64,000 bases of DNA. It comes from RPQJ01 sp963698735. GTDB lineage: Bacteria > Pseudomonadota > Gammaproteobacteria > Steroidobacterales > Steroidobacteraceae. The stretch lies in assembly GCA_963698735.1 (NCBI GenBank), contig CAVOSA010000031.1:1-64000 (forward strand), read 5' to 3'. A model generated the notes under the pieces. It searched no databases, was not told where the DNA came from, and was given only the letters and a program-made list of their open reading frames with translations. Shown here piece by piece: positions 50,880 to 61,187 of the stretch (the first letter of the stretch is position 1; each line of letters opens with the position of its first letter). The position numbers and the translations under genes were made by a program.

Positions 50880-50894
<15 letters not shown>
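50655..50894 (+). CDS. fdsD: Formate dehydrogenase delta subunit
   Basis: A 79-aa subunit. LVTMANQIADFFVSEAGPDA, then APREIASHMTKFWDPRMRAQ, is the conserved FdsD/FdhS-type pattern (TKFWDPRMR). Known to support FDH maturation or stability; the mechanism is not fully settled. ATG at 50655 is 16 bp after fdsA. Its last 15 bp overlap the convergent folD gene. Confidence 0.92.
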
Positions 50895-51745
<851 letters not shown>

Positions 51746-51749
<4 letters not shown>

Positions 51750-53449
51750 GCCCCTGCTCCGCTCGAGTTGCGTGGATCGCCGGGAGGATACAGCGGGCTG
51801 CCGTCCCGGAGCCGGAAAAATGGCGTGTCTGCAGGCGGCAATGGCGTGTTGCCGAGGATGAGGTCGGCGCTCTTCTCGGCCACCATCATCGTCGGCGCGT
51901 AGGTGTTGCCGTTGGTCACGTAGGGGAAGACGCTGGCGTCGACGACGCGCAGGCCGTCCACGCCGTGCACCCGCATCGAACCGGGGTCCAGCACGGCGTC
52001 CGGACCCGTGCCCATCTTCGCGGTGCAGGTCGGATGCAGCGCCGTCTCGGCGTCGCGCCGCACCCAGTCGAGGATCTCCGCGTCGGTCTCGACGCGCGGC
52101 CCCGGCGAGATCTCGCCGCCGTTGTACTCGGCAAATGCCGATTGGTTGAGGATTCGCCGCGCCACGCGGATGGCTTCCACCCATTCGCGGCGGTCCTGGT
52201 CCGTCGACAGGTAGTTGAACTGCAATGCGGGCGGTTGCCGCGGATCGCGCGAACGGATGCGAACCGTGCCGCGTGCGTCCGAATACATGGGGCCGACGTG
52301 CACCTGGTAGCCGAGCCCCGTGGACGGCGAGGTGCCGTCATAGCGGATCGCCATCGGCAGGAAGTGGAACATCAGGTTCGGGTAATCCACGTCGTCGTTG
52401 CTGCGGCAGAAGCCGCCGCCCTCGAAGTGGTTGGTGGCGCCGATGCCGGAACGCTTGAACAGCCATTCGGCGCCGACGCCCAGCTTGCGCAACCAGGAGA
52501 TGTGCGGGTCGACCGCGACCGGTTGCCTGCAGGCGAACTGTACGTAGACCTCGAGGTGGTCCTGCAGGTTGGCGCCGACGCCCGGCAGGTCGGTCACTAC
52601 GTCGACGCCCAGCGGCTGCAGCCATGCCGCGTTGCCGACGCCCGATAGCTGCAGCAGCTGCGGCGTATTGATCGCGCCGCCACAGAGAATCACTTCGCCG
52701 GCGCGGACGATCCGCGTTCCCCGCCCTTTCTGCGCATATTCGACGCCGACCGCACGCCTGCCCTCGAAGACCACGCGTGTCGCAGTACTCAGCGTACGCA
52801 CGATCAGGTTCGGTCGATGCATGACCGGGTGCAGGTACGCGCGCGCTGCGCTCAAGCGCCGGCCCCGCTGGACGTTGCGGTCGAACCGTGCGAAACCTTC
52901 CTGCCGATAGCCGTTGACGTCATCGGTGCGCGGGTAACCCGCCTCTTCCGCCGCAAGGAAGAACGCATCAAACAGCGGGTTCGTCGCCGGACCACGTTCG
53001 AGCACCAGCGGGCCGTCCCCGCCGCGCCAGGCATCGGCGCCTGCGGTGCACGTTTCCATGCGCCTGAAGTACGGCAGGCAGTGCGCATGGCTCCACGACT
53101 GCATGCCGGGGTCGGCGGCCCAGCGCTCGAAATCGAGCGGGTTGCCGCGCTGGAAGATCATGCCGTTGATGCTGCTCGAGCCGCCGAGCACCTTGCCGCG
53201 CGCGTGGTGCACGCGGCGGCCGTTCATGTGCGGTTCGGGTTCGCTGGCATAGCGCCAGTCGTACAGCGGGTTGCCGATCGGCATGGAGAGTGCCGCGGGC
53301 ATGTGGATCAGCGGATCCCAGATGAAATCGGTGCGGCCTGCCTCGAGCACGAGGACGCTCGTGCCCGGGTCGGCGCTCAGGCGGTTGGCCAGGGCCGAGC
53401 CGGCCGAGCCGCCGCCGACAATGACGAAATCGTAGTGCCGCGCGCTCAT
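51746..53449 (-). CDS. GMC oxidoreductase, choline dehydrogenase (BetA)-like
   Basis: A 567-aa FAD alcohol dehydrogenase. N-terminal FAD site VIVGGGSAGSALANRLSADP, then LGGSSSINGMIFQRGN and NPLFDAFFLAAEEAGYPRTD, AGEVILCGGAINTPQLLQLS, and AETALHPTCTAKMG, RVVDASVFPYVTNGN follow BetA closely. The usual BetA His is in ALHPTCTAKMG and the second catalytic pair is around TNGNTYAPTMMV. It may oxidise choline or another alcohol; the surrounding genes do not include a betaine aldehyde dehydrogenase, so substrate is uncertain. Confidence 0.88.
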
Positions 53450-53479
53450 CGCAGGGCCACCGCCGCGGGCTGGCGTGCG

Positions 53480-54841
53480 TCAGGCAAGGCGTGCACCCTG
53501 TCGCCGCAGTTCCGCCTGCACCTGGCCGATGTCGAGGCGATCGAATGGCTGGTCGAGCTTGAGCGAGACGGCAGCGGCCGTGCCGGCGCCTTGCCCGCTC
53601 ACCGCGCAGCACATCATGTTGCGCACCGCGGCATGCGAAACCTTGTCGCCGCCGATGCTGCGGCCCGCGACCAGCAGACCCTGGACGCCCTGCGGCACGA
53701 GCGAGCGGTACGGCACGTGGAAGTAGCGTCCGGTCGTGGGCAGGATCAGCAGACCGTAGCCGTCGATGAATTCGGGGAAGATGCCGATCGAATCCTCGAA
53801 CCGGCCCTGCTCGCGCACATCGTGCGCCGTCATGTTGTAGAGCGCATCGATCTTGCGCGTGTCACGGATGCCGAGCGTCATGCCGAAGTTGCGCAGCTTG
53901 GCGCCTTCGCAGCCTGGCATGAACTGCCGCAGCGCTTCAACCGCGTGCACGGCCTGCCTGCGCCCTTCCATCTCGCCGCGCGTGAGGTCCGCCGGGTCGG
54001 TGCCGTCGGCCGACAGGTGAATCAGGTTCAGGTACGTCAGGTCGCCCTGGTCGCTCACGGCGCCCCAGGTGCCCGCGATCGTGGCGAGCGAGGCCGGGAT
54101 GACGCCCGCCTTGACCGCCTGCTTGAACGGTTTGCGCAGGAAGGGCGAGAACATGTCGTCCTCCTTGCCCGTGGTCTCGATCTGCCACTCGCCGCCGCCC
54201 TTCCAGTCGTTGTAGGTCTGCGGGTCGGCCTTCACGGCGTCGATGAAGCGCTGCTTGTTGACGCCGGTCATCGAGAACATGACCGACACCGACATCATTT
54301 CCTCGCGCGGCGTCTTGTGCACGCGTGCGCCCGCGCGAGTGGCCACGTCGGCATCGCCCGTGGCATCGATCACGCGCTTCGCCAGGATAGCCTCGCGGCC
54401 AGCCTTGCTCTCAGTGATGACGCCTTCGATCACGCCGTTGCGGACGATCGGTGCGACGAAGGTCCGGTGCAGCATCGGCTCGACACCTGATTCCTGCACC
54501 AGCACGTCGGCAACGTACTTGAACATCTCGGCGTCGAGCGCATGGCTGAGCGACTGCGGCTCAGGCATCGCCGCGCCCATGGCCTTGGCGCGCTCCTCGA
54601 ACTCGGGGCCGATGCCTTCGCTGTCCACGGTGGCTTCGTGCCGGTACCAGGCGAAGCCTTCCACGCCGACCTGGGTGATGTTGCCGCCGAAGCAGCCGTG
54701 ACGCTCGAGCAGCGTCGTGCGCACACCGGCGCGTGCCGCTGCAAGTGCAGCGGCCAGGCCGCCCGGCCCGCTGCCGACGACCAGGACCTCGGTCTCATGA
54801 ACGACATCGATTGCACGTGCCGGTTCGTCAATCTGCCGCAT
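53480..54841 (-). CDS. FAD-dependent oxidoreductase (FAD_oxidored type)
   Basis: A 453-aa flavoprotein. The dinucleotide-binding fold VLVVGSGPGGLAAALAAARA lies near residue 20, ERHGCFGGNITQVGVEGFAW follows, and AKRVIDATGDADVATRAGAR is the second FAD contact. RYFHVPYRSLVPQGVQGLLV, then AGRSIGGDKVSHAAVRNM, is the C-terminal FAD site of this family. Family members are often annotated only as FAD-dependent oxidoreductases. It lies between the MFS and GMC genes on the same strand; role unknown. Confidence 0.85.
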   Translation of the reverse strand: MRQIDEPARAIDVVHETEVLVVGSGPGGLAAALAAARAGVRTTLLERHGCFGGNITQVGVEGFAWYRHEATVDSEGIGPEFEERAKAMGAAMPEPQSLSHALDAEMFKYVADVLVQESGVEPMLHRTFVAPIVRNGVIEGVITESKAGREAILAKRVIDATGDADVATRAGARVHKTPREEMMSVSVMFSMTGVNKQRFIDAVKADPQTYNDWKGGGEWQIETTGKEDDMFSPFLRKPFKQAVKAGVIPASLATIAGTWGAVSDQGDLTYLNLIHLSADGTDPADLTRGEMEGRRQAVHAVEALRQFMPGCEGAKLRNFGMTLGIRDTRKIDALYNMTAHDVREQGRFEDSIGIFPEFIDGYGLLILPTTGRYFHVPYRSLVPQGVQGLLVAGRSIGGDKVSHAAVRNMMCCAVSGQGAGTAAAVSLKLDQPFDRLDIGQVQAELRRQGARLA

Positions 54842-54874
54842 GCCGCGTCTGCCTCGGTTTCGAAGAGCGTCCGT

Positions 54875-56161
54875 TCAACCGGTTGCCGCGCCGGGCGACC
54901 GGCGGGCGAACTCTGCGTCCCAGTCCACTGGCTTCACCTCGGGCACGACGACGAGCCAGGCGACCAGGCCGCCCAGTGCAACCACGCCCGAGACGATCAA
55001 CGCCGAAGTGTAGTGCCCGGTGTATTCAACGAGGTATCCAGTGACGACAGGCGCTGTCATTCCTGCGACATTGCCGACGGCGTTCTGGATCCCCATCCAG
55101 CGCCCGGTGGCGCGCGGCCCGGCAAAAGTCTGCGTCACGGATGGATTCGACGGGCTGTTGAGACCGTCCAGGACCCCGGTGAGCAGCAGGATCGCAGTGG
55201 CGGCGACGAGACCGGTCACCATGCTGCTGCCGATGAGGCACAACCCGACGCCGAGGCTGCTCAAGGCGAGCGCGGTCTTGTAGGCCCGGTTGAAACTCGC
55301 GCCGCTCCTGACCCAGCGGTCGAGCAGGTATCCGGTCAGCAGGATGCTGGCGCCGTCCGCCACGTAGAAGGCGAAGCCGGCCTGCGTCATGTGCTCGAGT
55401 GAGAGCCCGCGTTCGTTGACGAGGTACAGCGGCAGCCACGAGAACACGAAGTAGAACGCGTAGTTTGAACAGAACGTGCCCATCATCCCGCCCCACAACG
55501 CGCGCTGGCGCAGGATCAGCCAGTACGGCGGATCGATGCCGCCCGATTCCACGTCGGCGGCCTTGGCCGCCACGTGGCTGGCCCGCTCGAGGGCCAGTCG
55601 ACGGCGCCAGAAGAACAGCCAGGTGAGCGATGCGCACCCCATCGCCACGAACATGGCGCGCCAGCCGAAGTGCAGCATGATCATGCCGCCGAGCAGCGTG
55701 CCGATCGCCGGGCCGAGCACCGCGCCGAACTGCATCGTCGCAGTGGCACCGGCCCGCTGTGTCGGCGGCACGTTGCGCGAGAGCAGGCTCAGTGCGCTCG
55801 GGTAAAACGTGGCTTCGCCGACACCCATCAGCAGTCGCAGCACGACCAGCGAAGCGAGCCCCCAGACCAGGCCGGTCGCCGCAGTCGCCAGGCTCCAGAG
55901 CAGGAACCCGACGGCCAGCACGATTGCGGGCCCGATGCGGTCGGCGAGCCAGCCCATGACCGGCTGCAGCGGCGCATAGGCCCAGTAGAAGACGGCGAGC
56001 ACCCAGCCGATCTCGCTAGGTGAGAGCGTGAGTTCTTTCTGCAACAGCGGTGCGGCAGTGGCGATCGCGCCGCGGTCGATGTAGTTGACCATCAACGCGA
56101 TCGACAGCATGACCACCAGGCCGGCCGGCGCACGCCCGGCCAGGGTCGCCTTGTTCTGCAT
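54875..56161 (-). CDS. MFS transporter
   Basis: A 428-aa, 12-helix major facilitator. MLSIALMVNYIDRGAIATAA is helix 1, YAPLQPVMGWLADRIGPAIV is the loop 2-3 motif (G-x3-D-R), and RLLMGVGEATFYPSALSLLS is helix 4/5. The C-terminal half starts near ILRQRALWGGMMGTFC. This is the ACS/anion:cation symporter-like pattern (organic acids such as galactonate or phthalate), so uptake of a carboxylate is plausible. ATG at 56161; it is the first gene of a divergent pair with the SDR at 56311. Confidence 0.88.
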   Translation of the reverse strand: MQNKATLAGRAPAGLVVMLSIALMVNYIDRGAIATAAPLLQKELTLSPSEIGWVLAVFYWAYAPLQPVMGWLADRIGPAIVLAVGFLLWSLATAATGLVWGLASLVVLRLLMGVGEATFYPSALSLLSRNVPPTQRAGATATMQFGAVLGPAIGTLLGGMIMLHFGWRAMFVAMGCASLTWLFFWRRRLALERASHVAAKAADVESGGIDPPYWLILRQRALWGGMMGTFCSNYAFYFVFSWLPLYLVNERGLSLEHMTQAGFAFYVADGASILLTGYLLDRWVRSGASFNRAYKTALALSSLGVGLCLIGSSMVTGLVAATAILLLTGVLDGLNSPSNPSVTQTFAGPRATGRWMGIQNAVGNVAGMTAPVVTGYLVEYTGHYTSALIVSGVVALGGLVAWLVVVPEVKPVDWDAEFARRSPGAATG

Positions 56162-56227
56162 GATCCCCCGCTCTCCCTGTGTTCGCCCTGAGTGTAAGGC
56201 AGCGGATCGTCCCGCCACGCATCGATT

Positions 56228-56244
56228 TTTTCCGGCCGGGAAAA
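56228..56244. promoter_or_regulatory. Possible LysR-type operator between divergent genes
   Basis: TTTTCC (56228-56233) and GGAAAA (56239-56244) form a perfect dyad with a GGCCG spacer, containing T-N11-A pairs, the usual LysR-family box. It lies between the divergent MFS and SDR genes; a LysR-type regulator is encoded about 2.5 kb away at 58756-59673. Linkage is inference only. Confidence 0.4.
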
Positions 56245-56310
56245 CCCGGCTTGCGGCAGAATCCATGCCTTGCCCTGCAGCATCAAGCAAGGGTGACTGG
56301 AGACGAATGC

Positions 56311-57090
56311 ATGAGCACGAAGGTGGCGGTCGTGACCGGTGCGGCGCAGGGCGTGGGGTTTGAAACCTCGCAGCTGCTCGCGACGCTGGGTTACCAGGTC
56401 GTCATGACCGACGTGCAGCCGCTCGACGGCCCGGTCGCTTGCGTCCGGGCAGGTGGCGCGCGCGCGGAAGGGCTGGTCGGTGATGTTGCGTCGGAGGCGT
56501 TTGTCGTATCCCTGGCGGCGCATGTCGCCAGGGCGCACGGCGCTGCGGACGTGCTGGTCAACAACGCCGGCATCAGCCTGATCATGCCGGCCGAGGACAC
56601 GACGGCCGAACAGTGGCAGCGAGTCATGGACATCAACCTGCTCGGGCCATTCCTGCTCTGCAAGCACCTGGGCCGGCAGATGCTCGAGCGCCGCTCAGGC
56701 AGCATCGTCAACGTGGCCTCCGTGGCCGGGCTGCGCGGCATCATCCACCGTGCCGCCTACAACGCATCGAAGCACGGCCTGATCGGCCTGACGCGGACGC
56801 TGGCCGGTGAATGGGGCGGTCGTGGCGTTCGCGTCAATGCGGTGTGCCCCGGCTGGATCAAGACGGAAATGGACGTCAAGGACATGGGCACCGGCGCGTA
56901 CACCGACGACGACATCATCGACCGGGTGCCGATGGCCCGGTTCGCGCGACCGGCCGACGTCGCGTCAGCAATCGCCTTCCTCGCCGACAACGAGCGCAGC
57001 GCGTTCGTGAATGGCGTGAGCCTTCCAGTCGACGGCGGCTGGACCGGCGACGCCAGCTGGGATTCATTGCGCACGAAAACGCGATCCTGA
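56311..57090 (+). CDS. Short-chain dehydrogenase/reductase
   Basis: A 259-aa classical SDR. Cofactor motif VTGAAQGVGFETSQLLATLG, NNAGISLIMPAE, catalytic Ser in NVASVAGLRG, and active-site YNASK (YxxxK) are present, then GVRVNAVCPGWIKTEM. FabG/3-ketoacyl or polyol dehydrogenase-like; NAD(H) or NADP(H) preference is unclear (Asp in TDVQPL after beta-2 suggests NAD). ATG at 56311 follows GGAGACG. Followed by a carboxylesterase, with which it probably forms an operon. Confidence 0.9.
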   Translation: MSTKVAVVTGAAQGVGFETSQLLATLGYQVVMTDVQPLDGPVACVRAGGARAEGLVGDVASEAFVVSLAAHVARAHGAADVLVNNAGISLIMPAEDTTAEQWQRVMDINLLGPFLLCKHLGRQMLERRSGSIVNVASVAGLRGIIHRAAYNASKHGLIGLTRTLAGEWGGRGVRVNAVCPGWIKTEMDVKDMGTGAYTDDDIIDRVPMARFARPADVASAIAFLADNERSAFVNGVSLPVDGGWTGDASWDSLRTKTRS

Positions 57091-57125
57091 AGTCGCGCGT
57101 GGCATCTCTGCCAGGAGTGGAACGA

Positions 57126-58748
57126 ATGGCATCAGTCACCTGGTGGCAGGTCCTGCTCGCCGCAATCAGCGGCCTGCTGGCCGCAGCAGCATTCGGCAGC
57201 GCTGCCGCTGCTGCGGCCGGCGACGATACAAATCTCACCGTCCGGACGACGGAAGGCATCGTTCACGGCGTGACCGGCGATGGGGTGCGTGAGTTCAAGG
57301 GCATTCCGTTCGCCGCACCGCCGGTCGGCGAGTTGCGCTTCGAACCGCCGGCCCCGGTCGTTCCATGGCTGGGCGTGCTCGAGGCCGTCCAGGTTCGCGA
57401 TGCCTGTCCGCAGGCTCGGCGTTTCAACCTGACCGAGGAGAGCAACGTCGAGGACTGCCTGCACTTGAACGTGGCGGTTCCAACCAGGCCGCATTCGGGC
57501 CCGCGCGCAGTGCTGGTCTGGTTCTACGGCGGCGCGTTCGTGGGCGGCTCGACGAAGCTGTATCCGATCGAATTCCTGGCTCGTGAAGGCGATCTCGTCG
57601 TCGTGTCGGTCAACTACCGGCTCGGCCCGCTCGGATTCATGGCGCACCCGTCGTTCGGCGCCGAGGCAAATGGCGGTTACGCGCTCGAAGACCAGCGCGC
57701 GGCCCTGCGCTGGGTCCAGCGCAACATCGCTGCGTTCGGCGGCGATCCCGGCAACGTGACGATCGGTGGCGTGTCAGCCGGCGCCGCCAGTGTCTGCATG
57801 CATCTCATCTCGCCAGAACGCACGACGGGTCTGTTCCACAAGGCGATCATCCAGAGCGCGGGCTGCAGCCTCGAACTGCGCAGCCTGACCGAAGCCTGGA
57901 AGACAGGCCTCGAACTGGCCCGCCGAGTCGGCTGCGATGACCGACCGAATGCGTTGCAGTGCCTGCGCAGCAAGCCCGTCAAGGAACTGGTTGATGCAGG
58001 CACCGTCGTGGCCGGCGACGACTACCGTGCATTCGCGCCGATCTACGGCAACCGCACCGTGCCGCAGCAGAGCGCCGCGGCGTTCACCACCGGCAACTTC
58101 GTGCGGGTGCCGATCCTCAACGGCGGCACCAGCCATGAGATGCGCCTCTACGTCGGTTACGAGCTGGCCGCCGGTGGCAAGATCACGCGCGACAACTACC
58201 AGGACCGGCTGCGCGCGCTCTATGGCGACAACGTCGAGACGGTGCTCGCTGCCTACCCGGTGGATCGCTTTTCGTCGCCGCCGACGGCGCTCGGCACCGT
58301 GATGTCCGACTTCATGCCGTCCGGCGCACTCAACGGCTGCCGGTTCCTGCGCACGGCCTGGCTCGCGTCGCGCTGGGTGCCGGTTTATGAGTATGTGTTC
58401 TCGGACCCGGCAGCGCCGCCGGTCATGCAGAACCCGGGCATGGAACTGGGGGCCGTCCATACCGCCGAAATGCCCTACCAGTTCCCAGGCTTCTCCAACA
58501 CGAGCGTGCTCGACGGTCCGCCGCTGGCGGCACCACAGCAGGCGCTGGCAGCGCAGATGGTCGCGTACTGGAGCAACTTCGCACGCACAGGTCGTCCTTC
58601 GGGCGCGGGCCTGCCTGACTGGAAGTCGTTCAACGAAACGCGCCAGGCGCTGCGACTCGAACCCGGCAAGGTCGGCATGTTCGATGCGAGCGCCGCGCAT
58701 CAGTGCCCGCTGTGGGAGCGGCTCTATCCGCAGGAACTGGCGCGGTAA
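57126..58748 (+). CDS. Type B carboxylesterase, exported
   Basis: A 540-aa alpha/beta hydrolase with a signal peptide (AAISGLLAAAAFGSAAAAAA). FKGIPFAAPPVGELRF, EDCLHLNV, the oxyanion-hole region WFYGGAFVGG and NYRLGPLGF are family hallmarks. The nucleophile elbow is GGVSAGA (Ser217), with Val where family members nearly always have Glu (GESAG). The acid is Glu in TSHEMRLY and the His in GAVHTAEMPY. Periplasmic location suggests ester hydrolysis before uptake. ATG at 57126; 35 bp after the SDR. Confidence 0.88.
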   Translation: MASVTWWQVLLAAISGLLAAAAFGSAAAAAAGDDTNLTVRTTEGIVHGVTGDGVREFKGIPFAAPPVGELRFEPPAPVVPWLGVLEAVQVRDACPQARRFNLTEESNVEDCLHLNVAVPTRPHSGPRAVLVWFYGGAFVGGSTKLYPIEFLAREGDLVVVSVNYRLGPLGFMAHPSFGAEANGGYALEDQRAALRWVQRNIAAFGGDPGNVTIGGVSAGAASVCMHLISPERTTGLFHKAIIQSAGCSLELRSLTEAWKTGLELARRVGCDDRPNALQCLRSKPVKELVDAGTVVAGDDYRAFAPIYGNRTVPQQSAAAFTTGNFVRVPILNGGTSHEMRLYVGYELAAGGKITRDNYQDRLRALYGDNVETVLAAYPVDRFSSPPTALGTVMSDFMPSGALNGCRFLRTAWLASRWVPVYEYVFSDPAAPPVMQNPGMELGAVHTAEMPYQFPGFSNTSVLDGPPLAAPQQALAAQMVAYWSNFARTGRPSGAGLPDWKSFNETRQALRLEPGKVGMFDASAAHQCPLWERLYPQELAR

Positions 58749-58755
58749 GCCGCGT

Positions 58756-59673
58756 TCATGACGGCGAGGCTGAAATCGTGGCCTCCCCGGCCAGCCAGTC
58801 CATGAACGTTTTCACGCGTTCGCTGGCGTAGGCGTCCTGCCGGCAGATCAACCCCCATGCGCCCGCGCACGTCACCTGGTGCTGCACGGGTTGCACCAGG
58901 CGACCCGCGGCCAGATCGTCCTCGGCGTAGGGGCCGTTGACCAGCGCGACGCCCCGACCTTCCAGCGCGATCTCGAGCGCCACGGCGAGCGTGTCGACGA
59001 CGATCGCGGGCCGCGTCGAGTACTGCAACTGTGCCGCCTCGAACCAGATGTCCCAGTTGTGCTGCTCGGAATAGATCTCGACCAGCGGCTGTTCGAGCAA
59101 CTTGAGAGGCGTCGGTTCGGGACCCAGCTTAGCGGCCAGCGCGGGGCTGCAGACCGGCTTGAGCGTGTACTCGAACAGCGGAACCCAGCGGTATTCGGGA
59201 CCCGGTGCTTCAGGGCAATAGACCAGGCCGACGTCGGCGCTCGATTCATCGAAATCCCAGTCGAACGCGCAGGTGCTCAACTGCAGCCGGGTCTCCGGGT
59301 ACTTCGCCACGAAATCCGGCAACTTGCGCGCCAGCCAGCGGATCGAGGCCGTCACGTAGGTCTGCACGCGCAGCGGCGTGCCGGCCCGTGTGCGGCGCAC
59401 GCTCTCGGCGCCTTCGATCAACGTCTCGAGCGCAAGCCGCACGTGCTTGTACAGCAGACGTCCCTCTGCCGTCGGCACCAGTGAGCGTCCCGTGCGCGAA
59501 AAGAGCGGCACGCCAAGATCCTGCTCGAGCACCTGGATCTGGTAACTGACGGCAGGGTGGGTCAGGCACAACTCCTCGGCCGCCTCGCGCACGCTCTCAC
59601 GGCGCGTGGTGGCCTCGAAGCCCTTCAGGGCGTTCAGCGGCGGCAGCTTTCGCAGGTCGATCTTGTTGCGCAA
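58756..59673 (-). CDS. LysR family transcriptional regulator (GcvA-like)
   Basis: A 305-aa LTTR. N-terminal helix-turn-helix LPPLNALKGFEATTRRESVR, EAAEELCLTHPAVSYQIQVL, EQDLGVPLFSRTGRSLVPTA is GcvA/AmpR-like. The effector domain follows (about 95-295). I prefer the TTG at 59673, with GGAG 6 nt upstream, because the alternative longer start includes a Cys-rich run and overlaps the upstream gene. Convergent with the esterase and 14 bp below the oxidoreductase; it may regulate the SDR-esterase genes via the dyad at 56228. Confidence 0.88.
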   Translation of the reverse strand: MRNKIDLRKLPPLNALKGFEATTRRESVREAAEELCLTHPAVSYQIQVLEQDLGVPLFSRTGRSLVPTAEGRLLYKHVRLALETLIEGAESVRRTRAGTPLRVQTYVTASIRWLARKLPDFVAKYPETRLQLSTCAFDWDFDESSADVGLVYCPEAPGPEYRWVPLFEYTLKPVCSPALAAKLGPEPTPLKLLEQPLVEIYSEQHNWDIWFEAAQLQYSTRPAIVVDTLAVALEIALEGRGVALVNGPYAEDDLAAGRLVQPVQHQVTCAGAWGLICRQDAYASERVKTFMDWLAGEATISASPS

Positions 59674-59686
59674 ACGGTTCTCCGGC

Positions 59687-60746
59687 TCAGGGCAGCAGCA
59701 CGATCTTGCCCGCATGTGCCTTGGCGAGGAAGTCGGACTGCGCTGCGGCGATGTGGGCCAGCGGATAGGTTACTCGCACCACCGGCCGCAGTCGGCCCAT
59801 CTGGATCAGGTCCACGAGTCGCGCAAATACGCCCTCGGGCGTCACGGTGCAGCCGAGGAGGCGCAGATCCTTGAGGTACAGCGTGCGCAGGTCGAGCGGC
59901 ACGATCGGACCCGCGATCGCGCCTGCCACGGCGTAGCGCCCGCCCCGCTTGAGCACCTCGAGCAGAGCCGGGAACGCCTTGCCGCCGACCACATCCACAA
60001 CAACGTCCACCGTTTCCCGGCCGAGCGCCGACACTGGATCAACGCCTCGTTCGATGATCTCGTGCGCCCCGTTCTCCCGCACTGCCAGTGCCTTGTCCTG
60101 GGCCGTGATGGCGATGACGCGGGCGCCGCGCAAGCGCGCCAGCTGGACCACGGCGGCACCCACGCCACCGGAGGCGCCGGTGACGAGCACTGTTTCGTGC
60201 GCGGTGACTGCAGCGCGCTCGAGCATGTTCTCGGCAGCCGAGTACGCGCACGGGAACGACGCAAGTTGTGCATCGGTCAAGGTGCTCTCGATGCGGTGCG
60301 CGTTTGGCGCGGGGACGGTCAGGTATTCGGCGAAGGCGCCGTCGCGGTCCGCACCCAGGTACTGCACACCTGCCAGGTCGCCATCTGCGGCGCGCAGCAC
60401 GGGATCCACCAGCACGCGTTCGCCAATTCGCGACGGCGACACGCCCGCACCGACAGCGACGATCAGCCCGCACGCGTCCGCGCCCTGGATGCGCGGAAAC
60501 GACGAATGCCGTGCCGGCCCAGCCTGAATCGTCCGCGCCTTGCGGGGCCTGCCGGGCTGCCTGGGCCGTGTCTGCCGCCACGGACTTCGAATACCAGCCG
60601 ATCCGCGTGTTGATGTCCGTGTTGTTGACGCCTGCTGCGCCTACCTGCAACAGCACTTCCCCGGCCGCCGGAGCCGGGACGGGCACGTCGTCACGGTAGT
60701 CGAGTTGCTCGAAGCCCCCGTGGCCTTTGAGCAACACCGCCTTCAT
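59687..60746 (-). pseudogene. NADPH:quinone oxidoreductase-like (zinc-binding dehydrogenase family), frameshifted
   Basis: A medium-chain dehydrogenase/quinone reductase split by a single-base change. The first frame (ATG at 60746: MKAVLLKGHGGFEQLDYRDD, AAGVNNTDINTRIGWYSK) runs to SGWAGTAFVVS. The second frame begins SFPRIQGADACGLIVAVGAG, continues GERVLVDPVLRA, then the Rossmann ETVLVTGASGGVGAAVVQLA to the end. The switch is near 60503; dropping one base gives a 352-aa protein of normal length. No zinc ligands are evident, as in quinone reductases. Could be an inactive gene or a sequencing error. Confidence 0.82.
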
Positions 60747-60782
60747 GGTTCGAGGAATCATGCGATCAACTGCGGGACTCGT

Positions 60783-61187
60783 TCAATCGGTCCATTGTGC
60801 GCGCAGGTAACCTTCCTGCGGGATCACGTAATAGTCGCCCTTGTCGGCGCAGAAGATGTGCCCCTCGGTGACGAGGCCAGTGGGCCCGTCGAGCGTGCCC
60901 GCCGTGATGGAGATGCGGTCGGGCGCCGCGTCCGACTGCCAGAACAGCACCGAACCGCAGTTGGAACAGAAGGCACGCCGAGCCGTGGGTGAGGACCGGT
61001 ACCACCGCACATGGGCGTCGCGCAGCAGGTCGAAGTCTGCGACGGCAGCGCTGGTGGCGGCCAGGTAATGCCCGGTCTGCTTGCGGCATTGCGTGCAGTG
61101 GCAGGCGACGACGCTGCGCAATGGACCTCGCACTGCGTAGGCAGTCTCGCCGCACAGGCACGAGCCGCGGTGAGTCTCGCTCGTCAT
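60783..61187 (-). CDS. GFA family protein (glutathione-dependent formaldehyde-activating-like)
   Basis: A 134-aa zinc-binding protein. The Cys motifs SCLCGE, CHCTQCRK and CSNCGS are the zinc sites of the GFA/Mss4-like fold; the middle YYRSS-type region (HVRWYRSSPTARRAFC) is typical. Named for a Paracoccus enzyme that speeds formation of S-hydroxymethylglutathione, though most family members have unknown function. ATG at 61187 overlaps the cobT stop (ATGA) with GGAGG upstream. Confidence 0.92.
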   Translation of the reverse strand: MTSETHRGSCLCGETAYAVRGPLRSVVACHCTQCRKQTGHYLAATSAAVADFDLLRDAHVRWYRSSPTARRAFCSNCGSVLFWQSDAAPDRISITAGTLDGPTGLVTEGHIFCADKGDYYVIPQEGYLRAQWTD

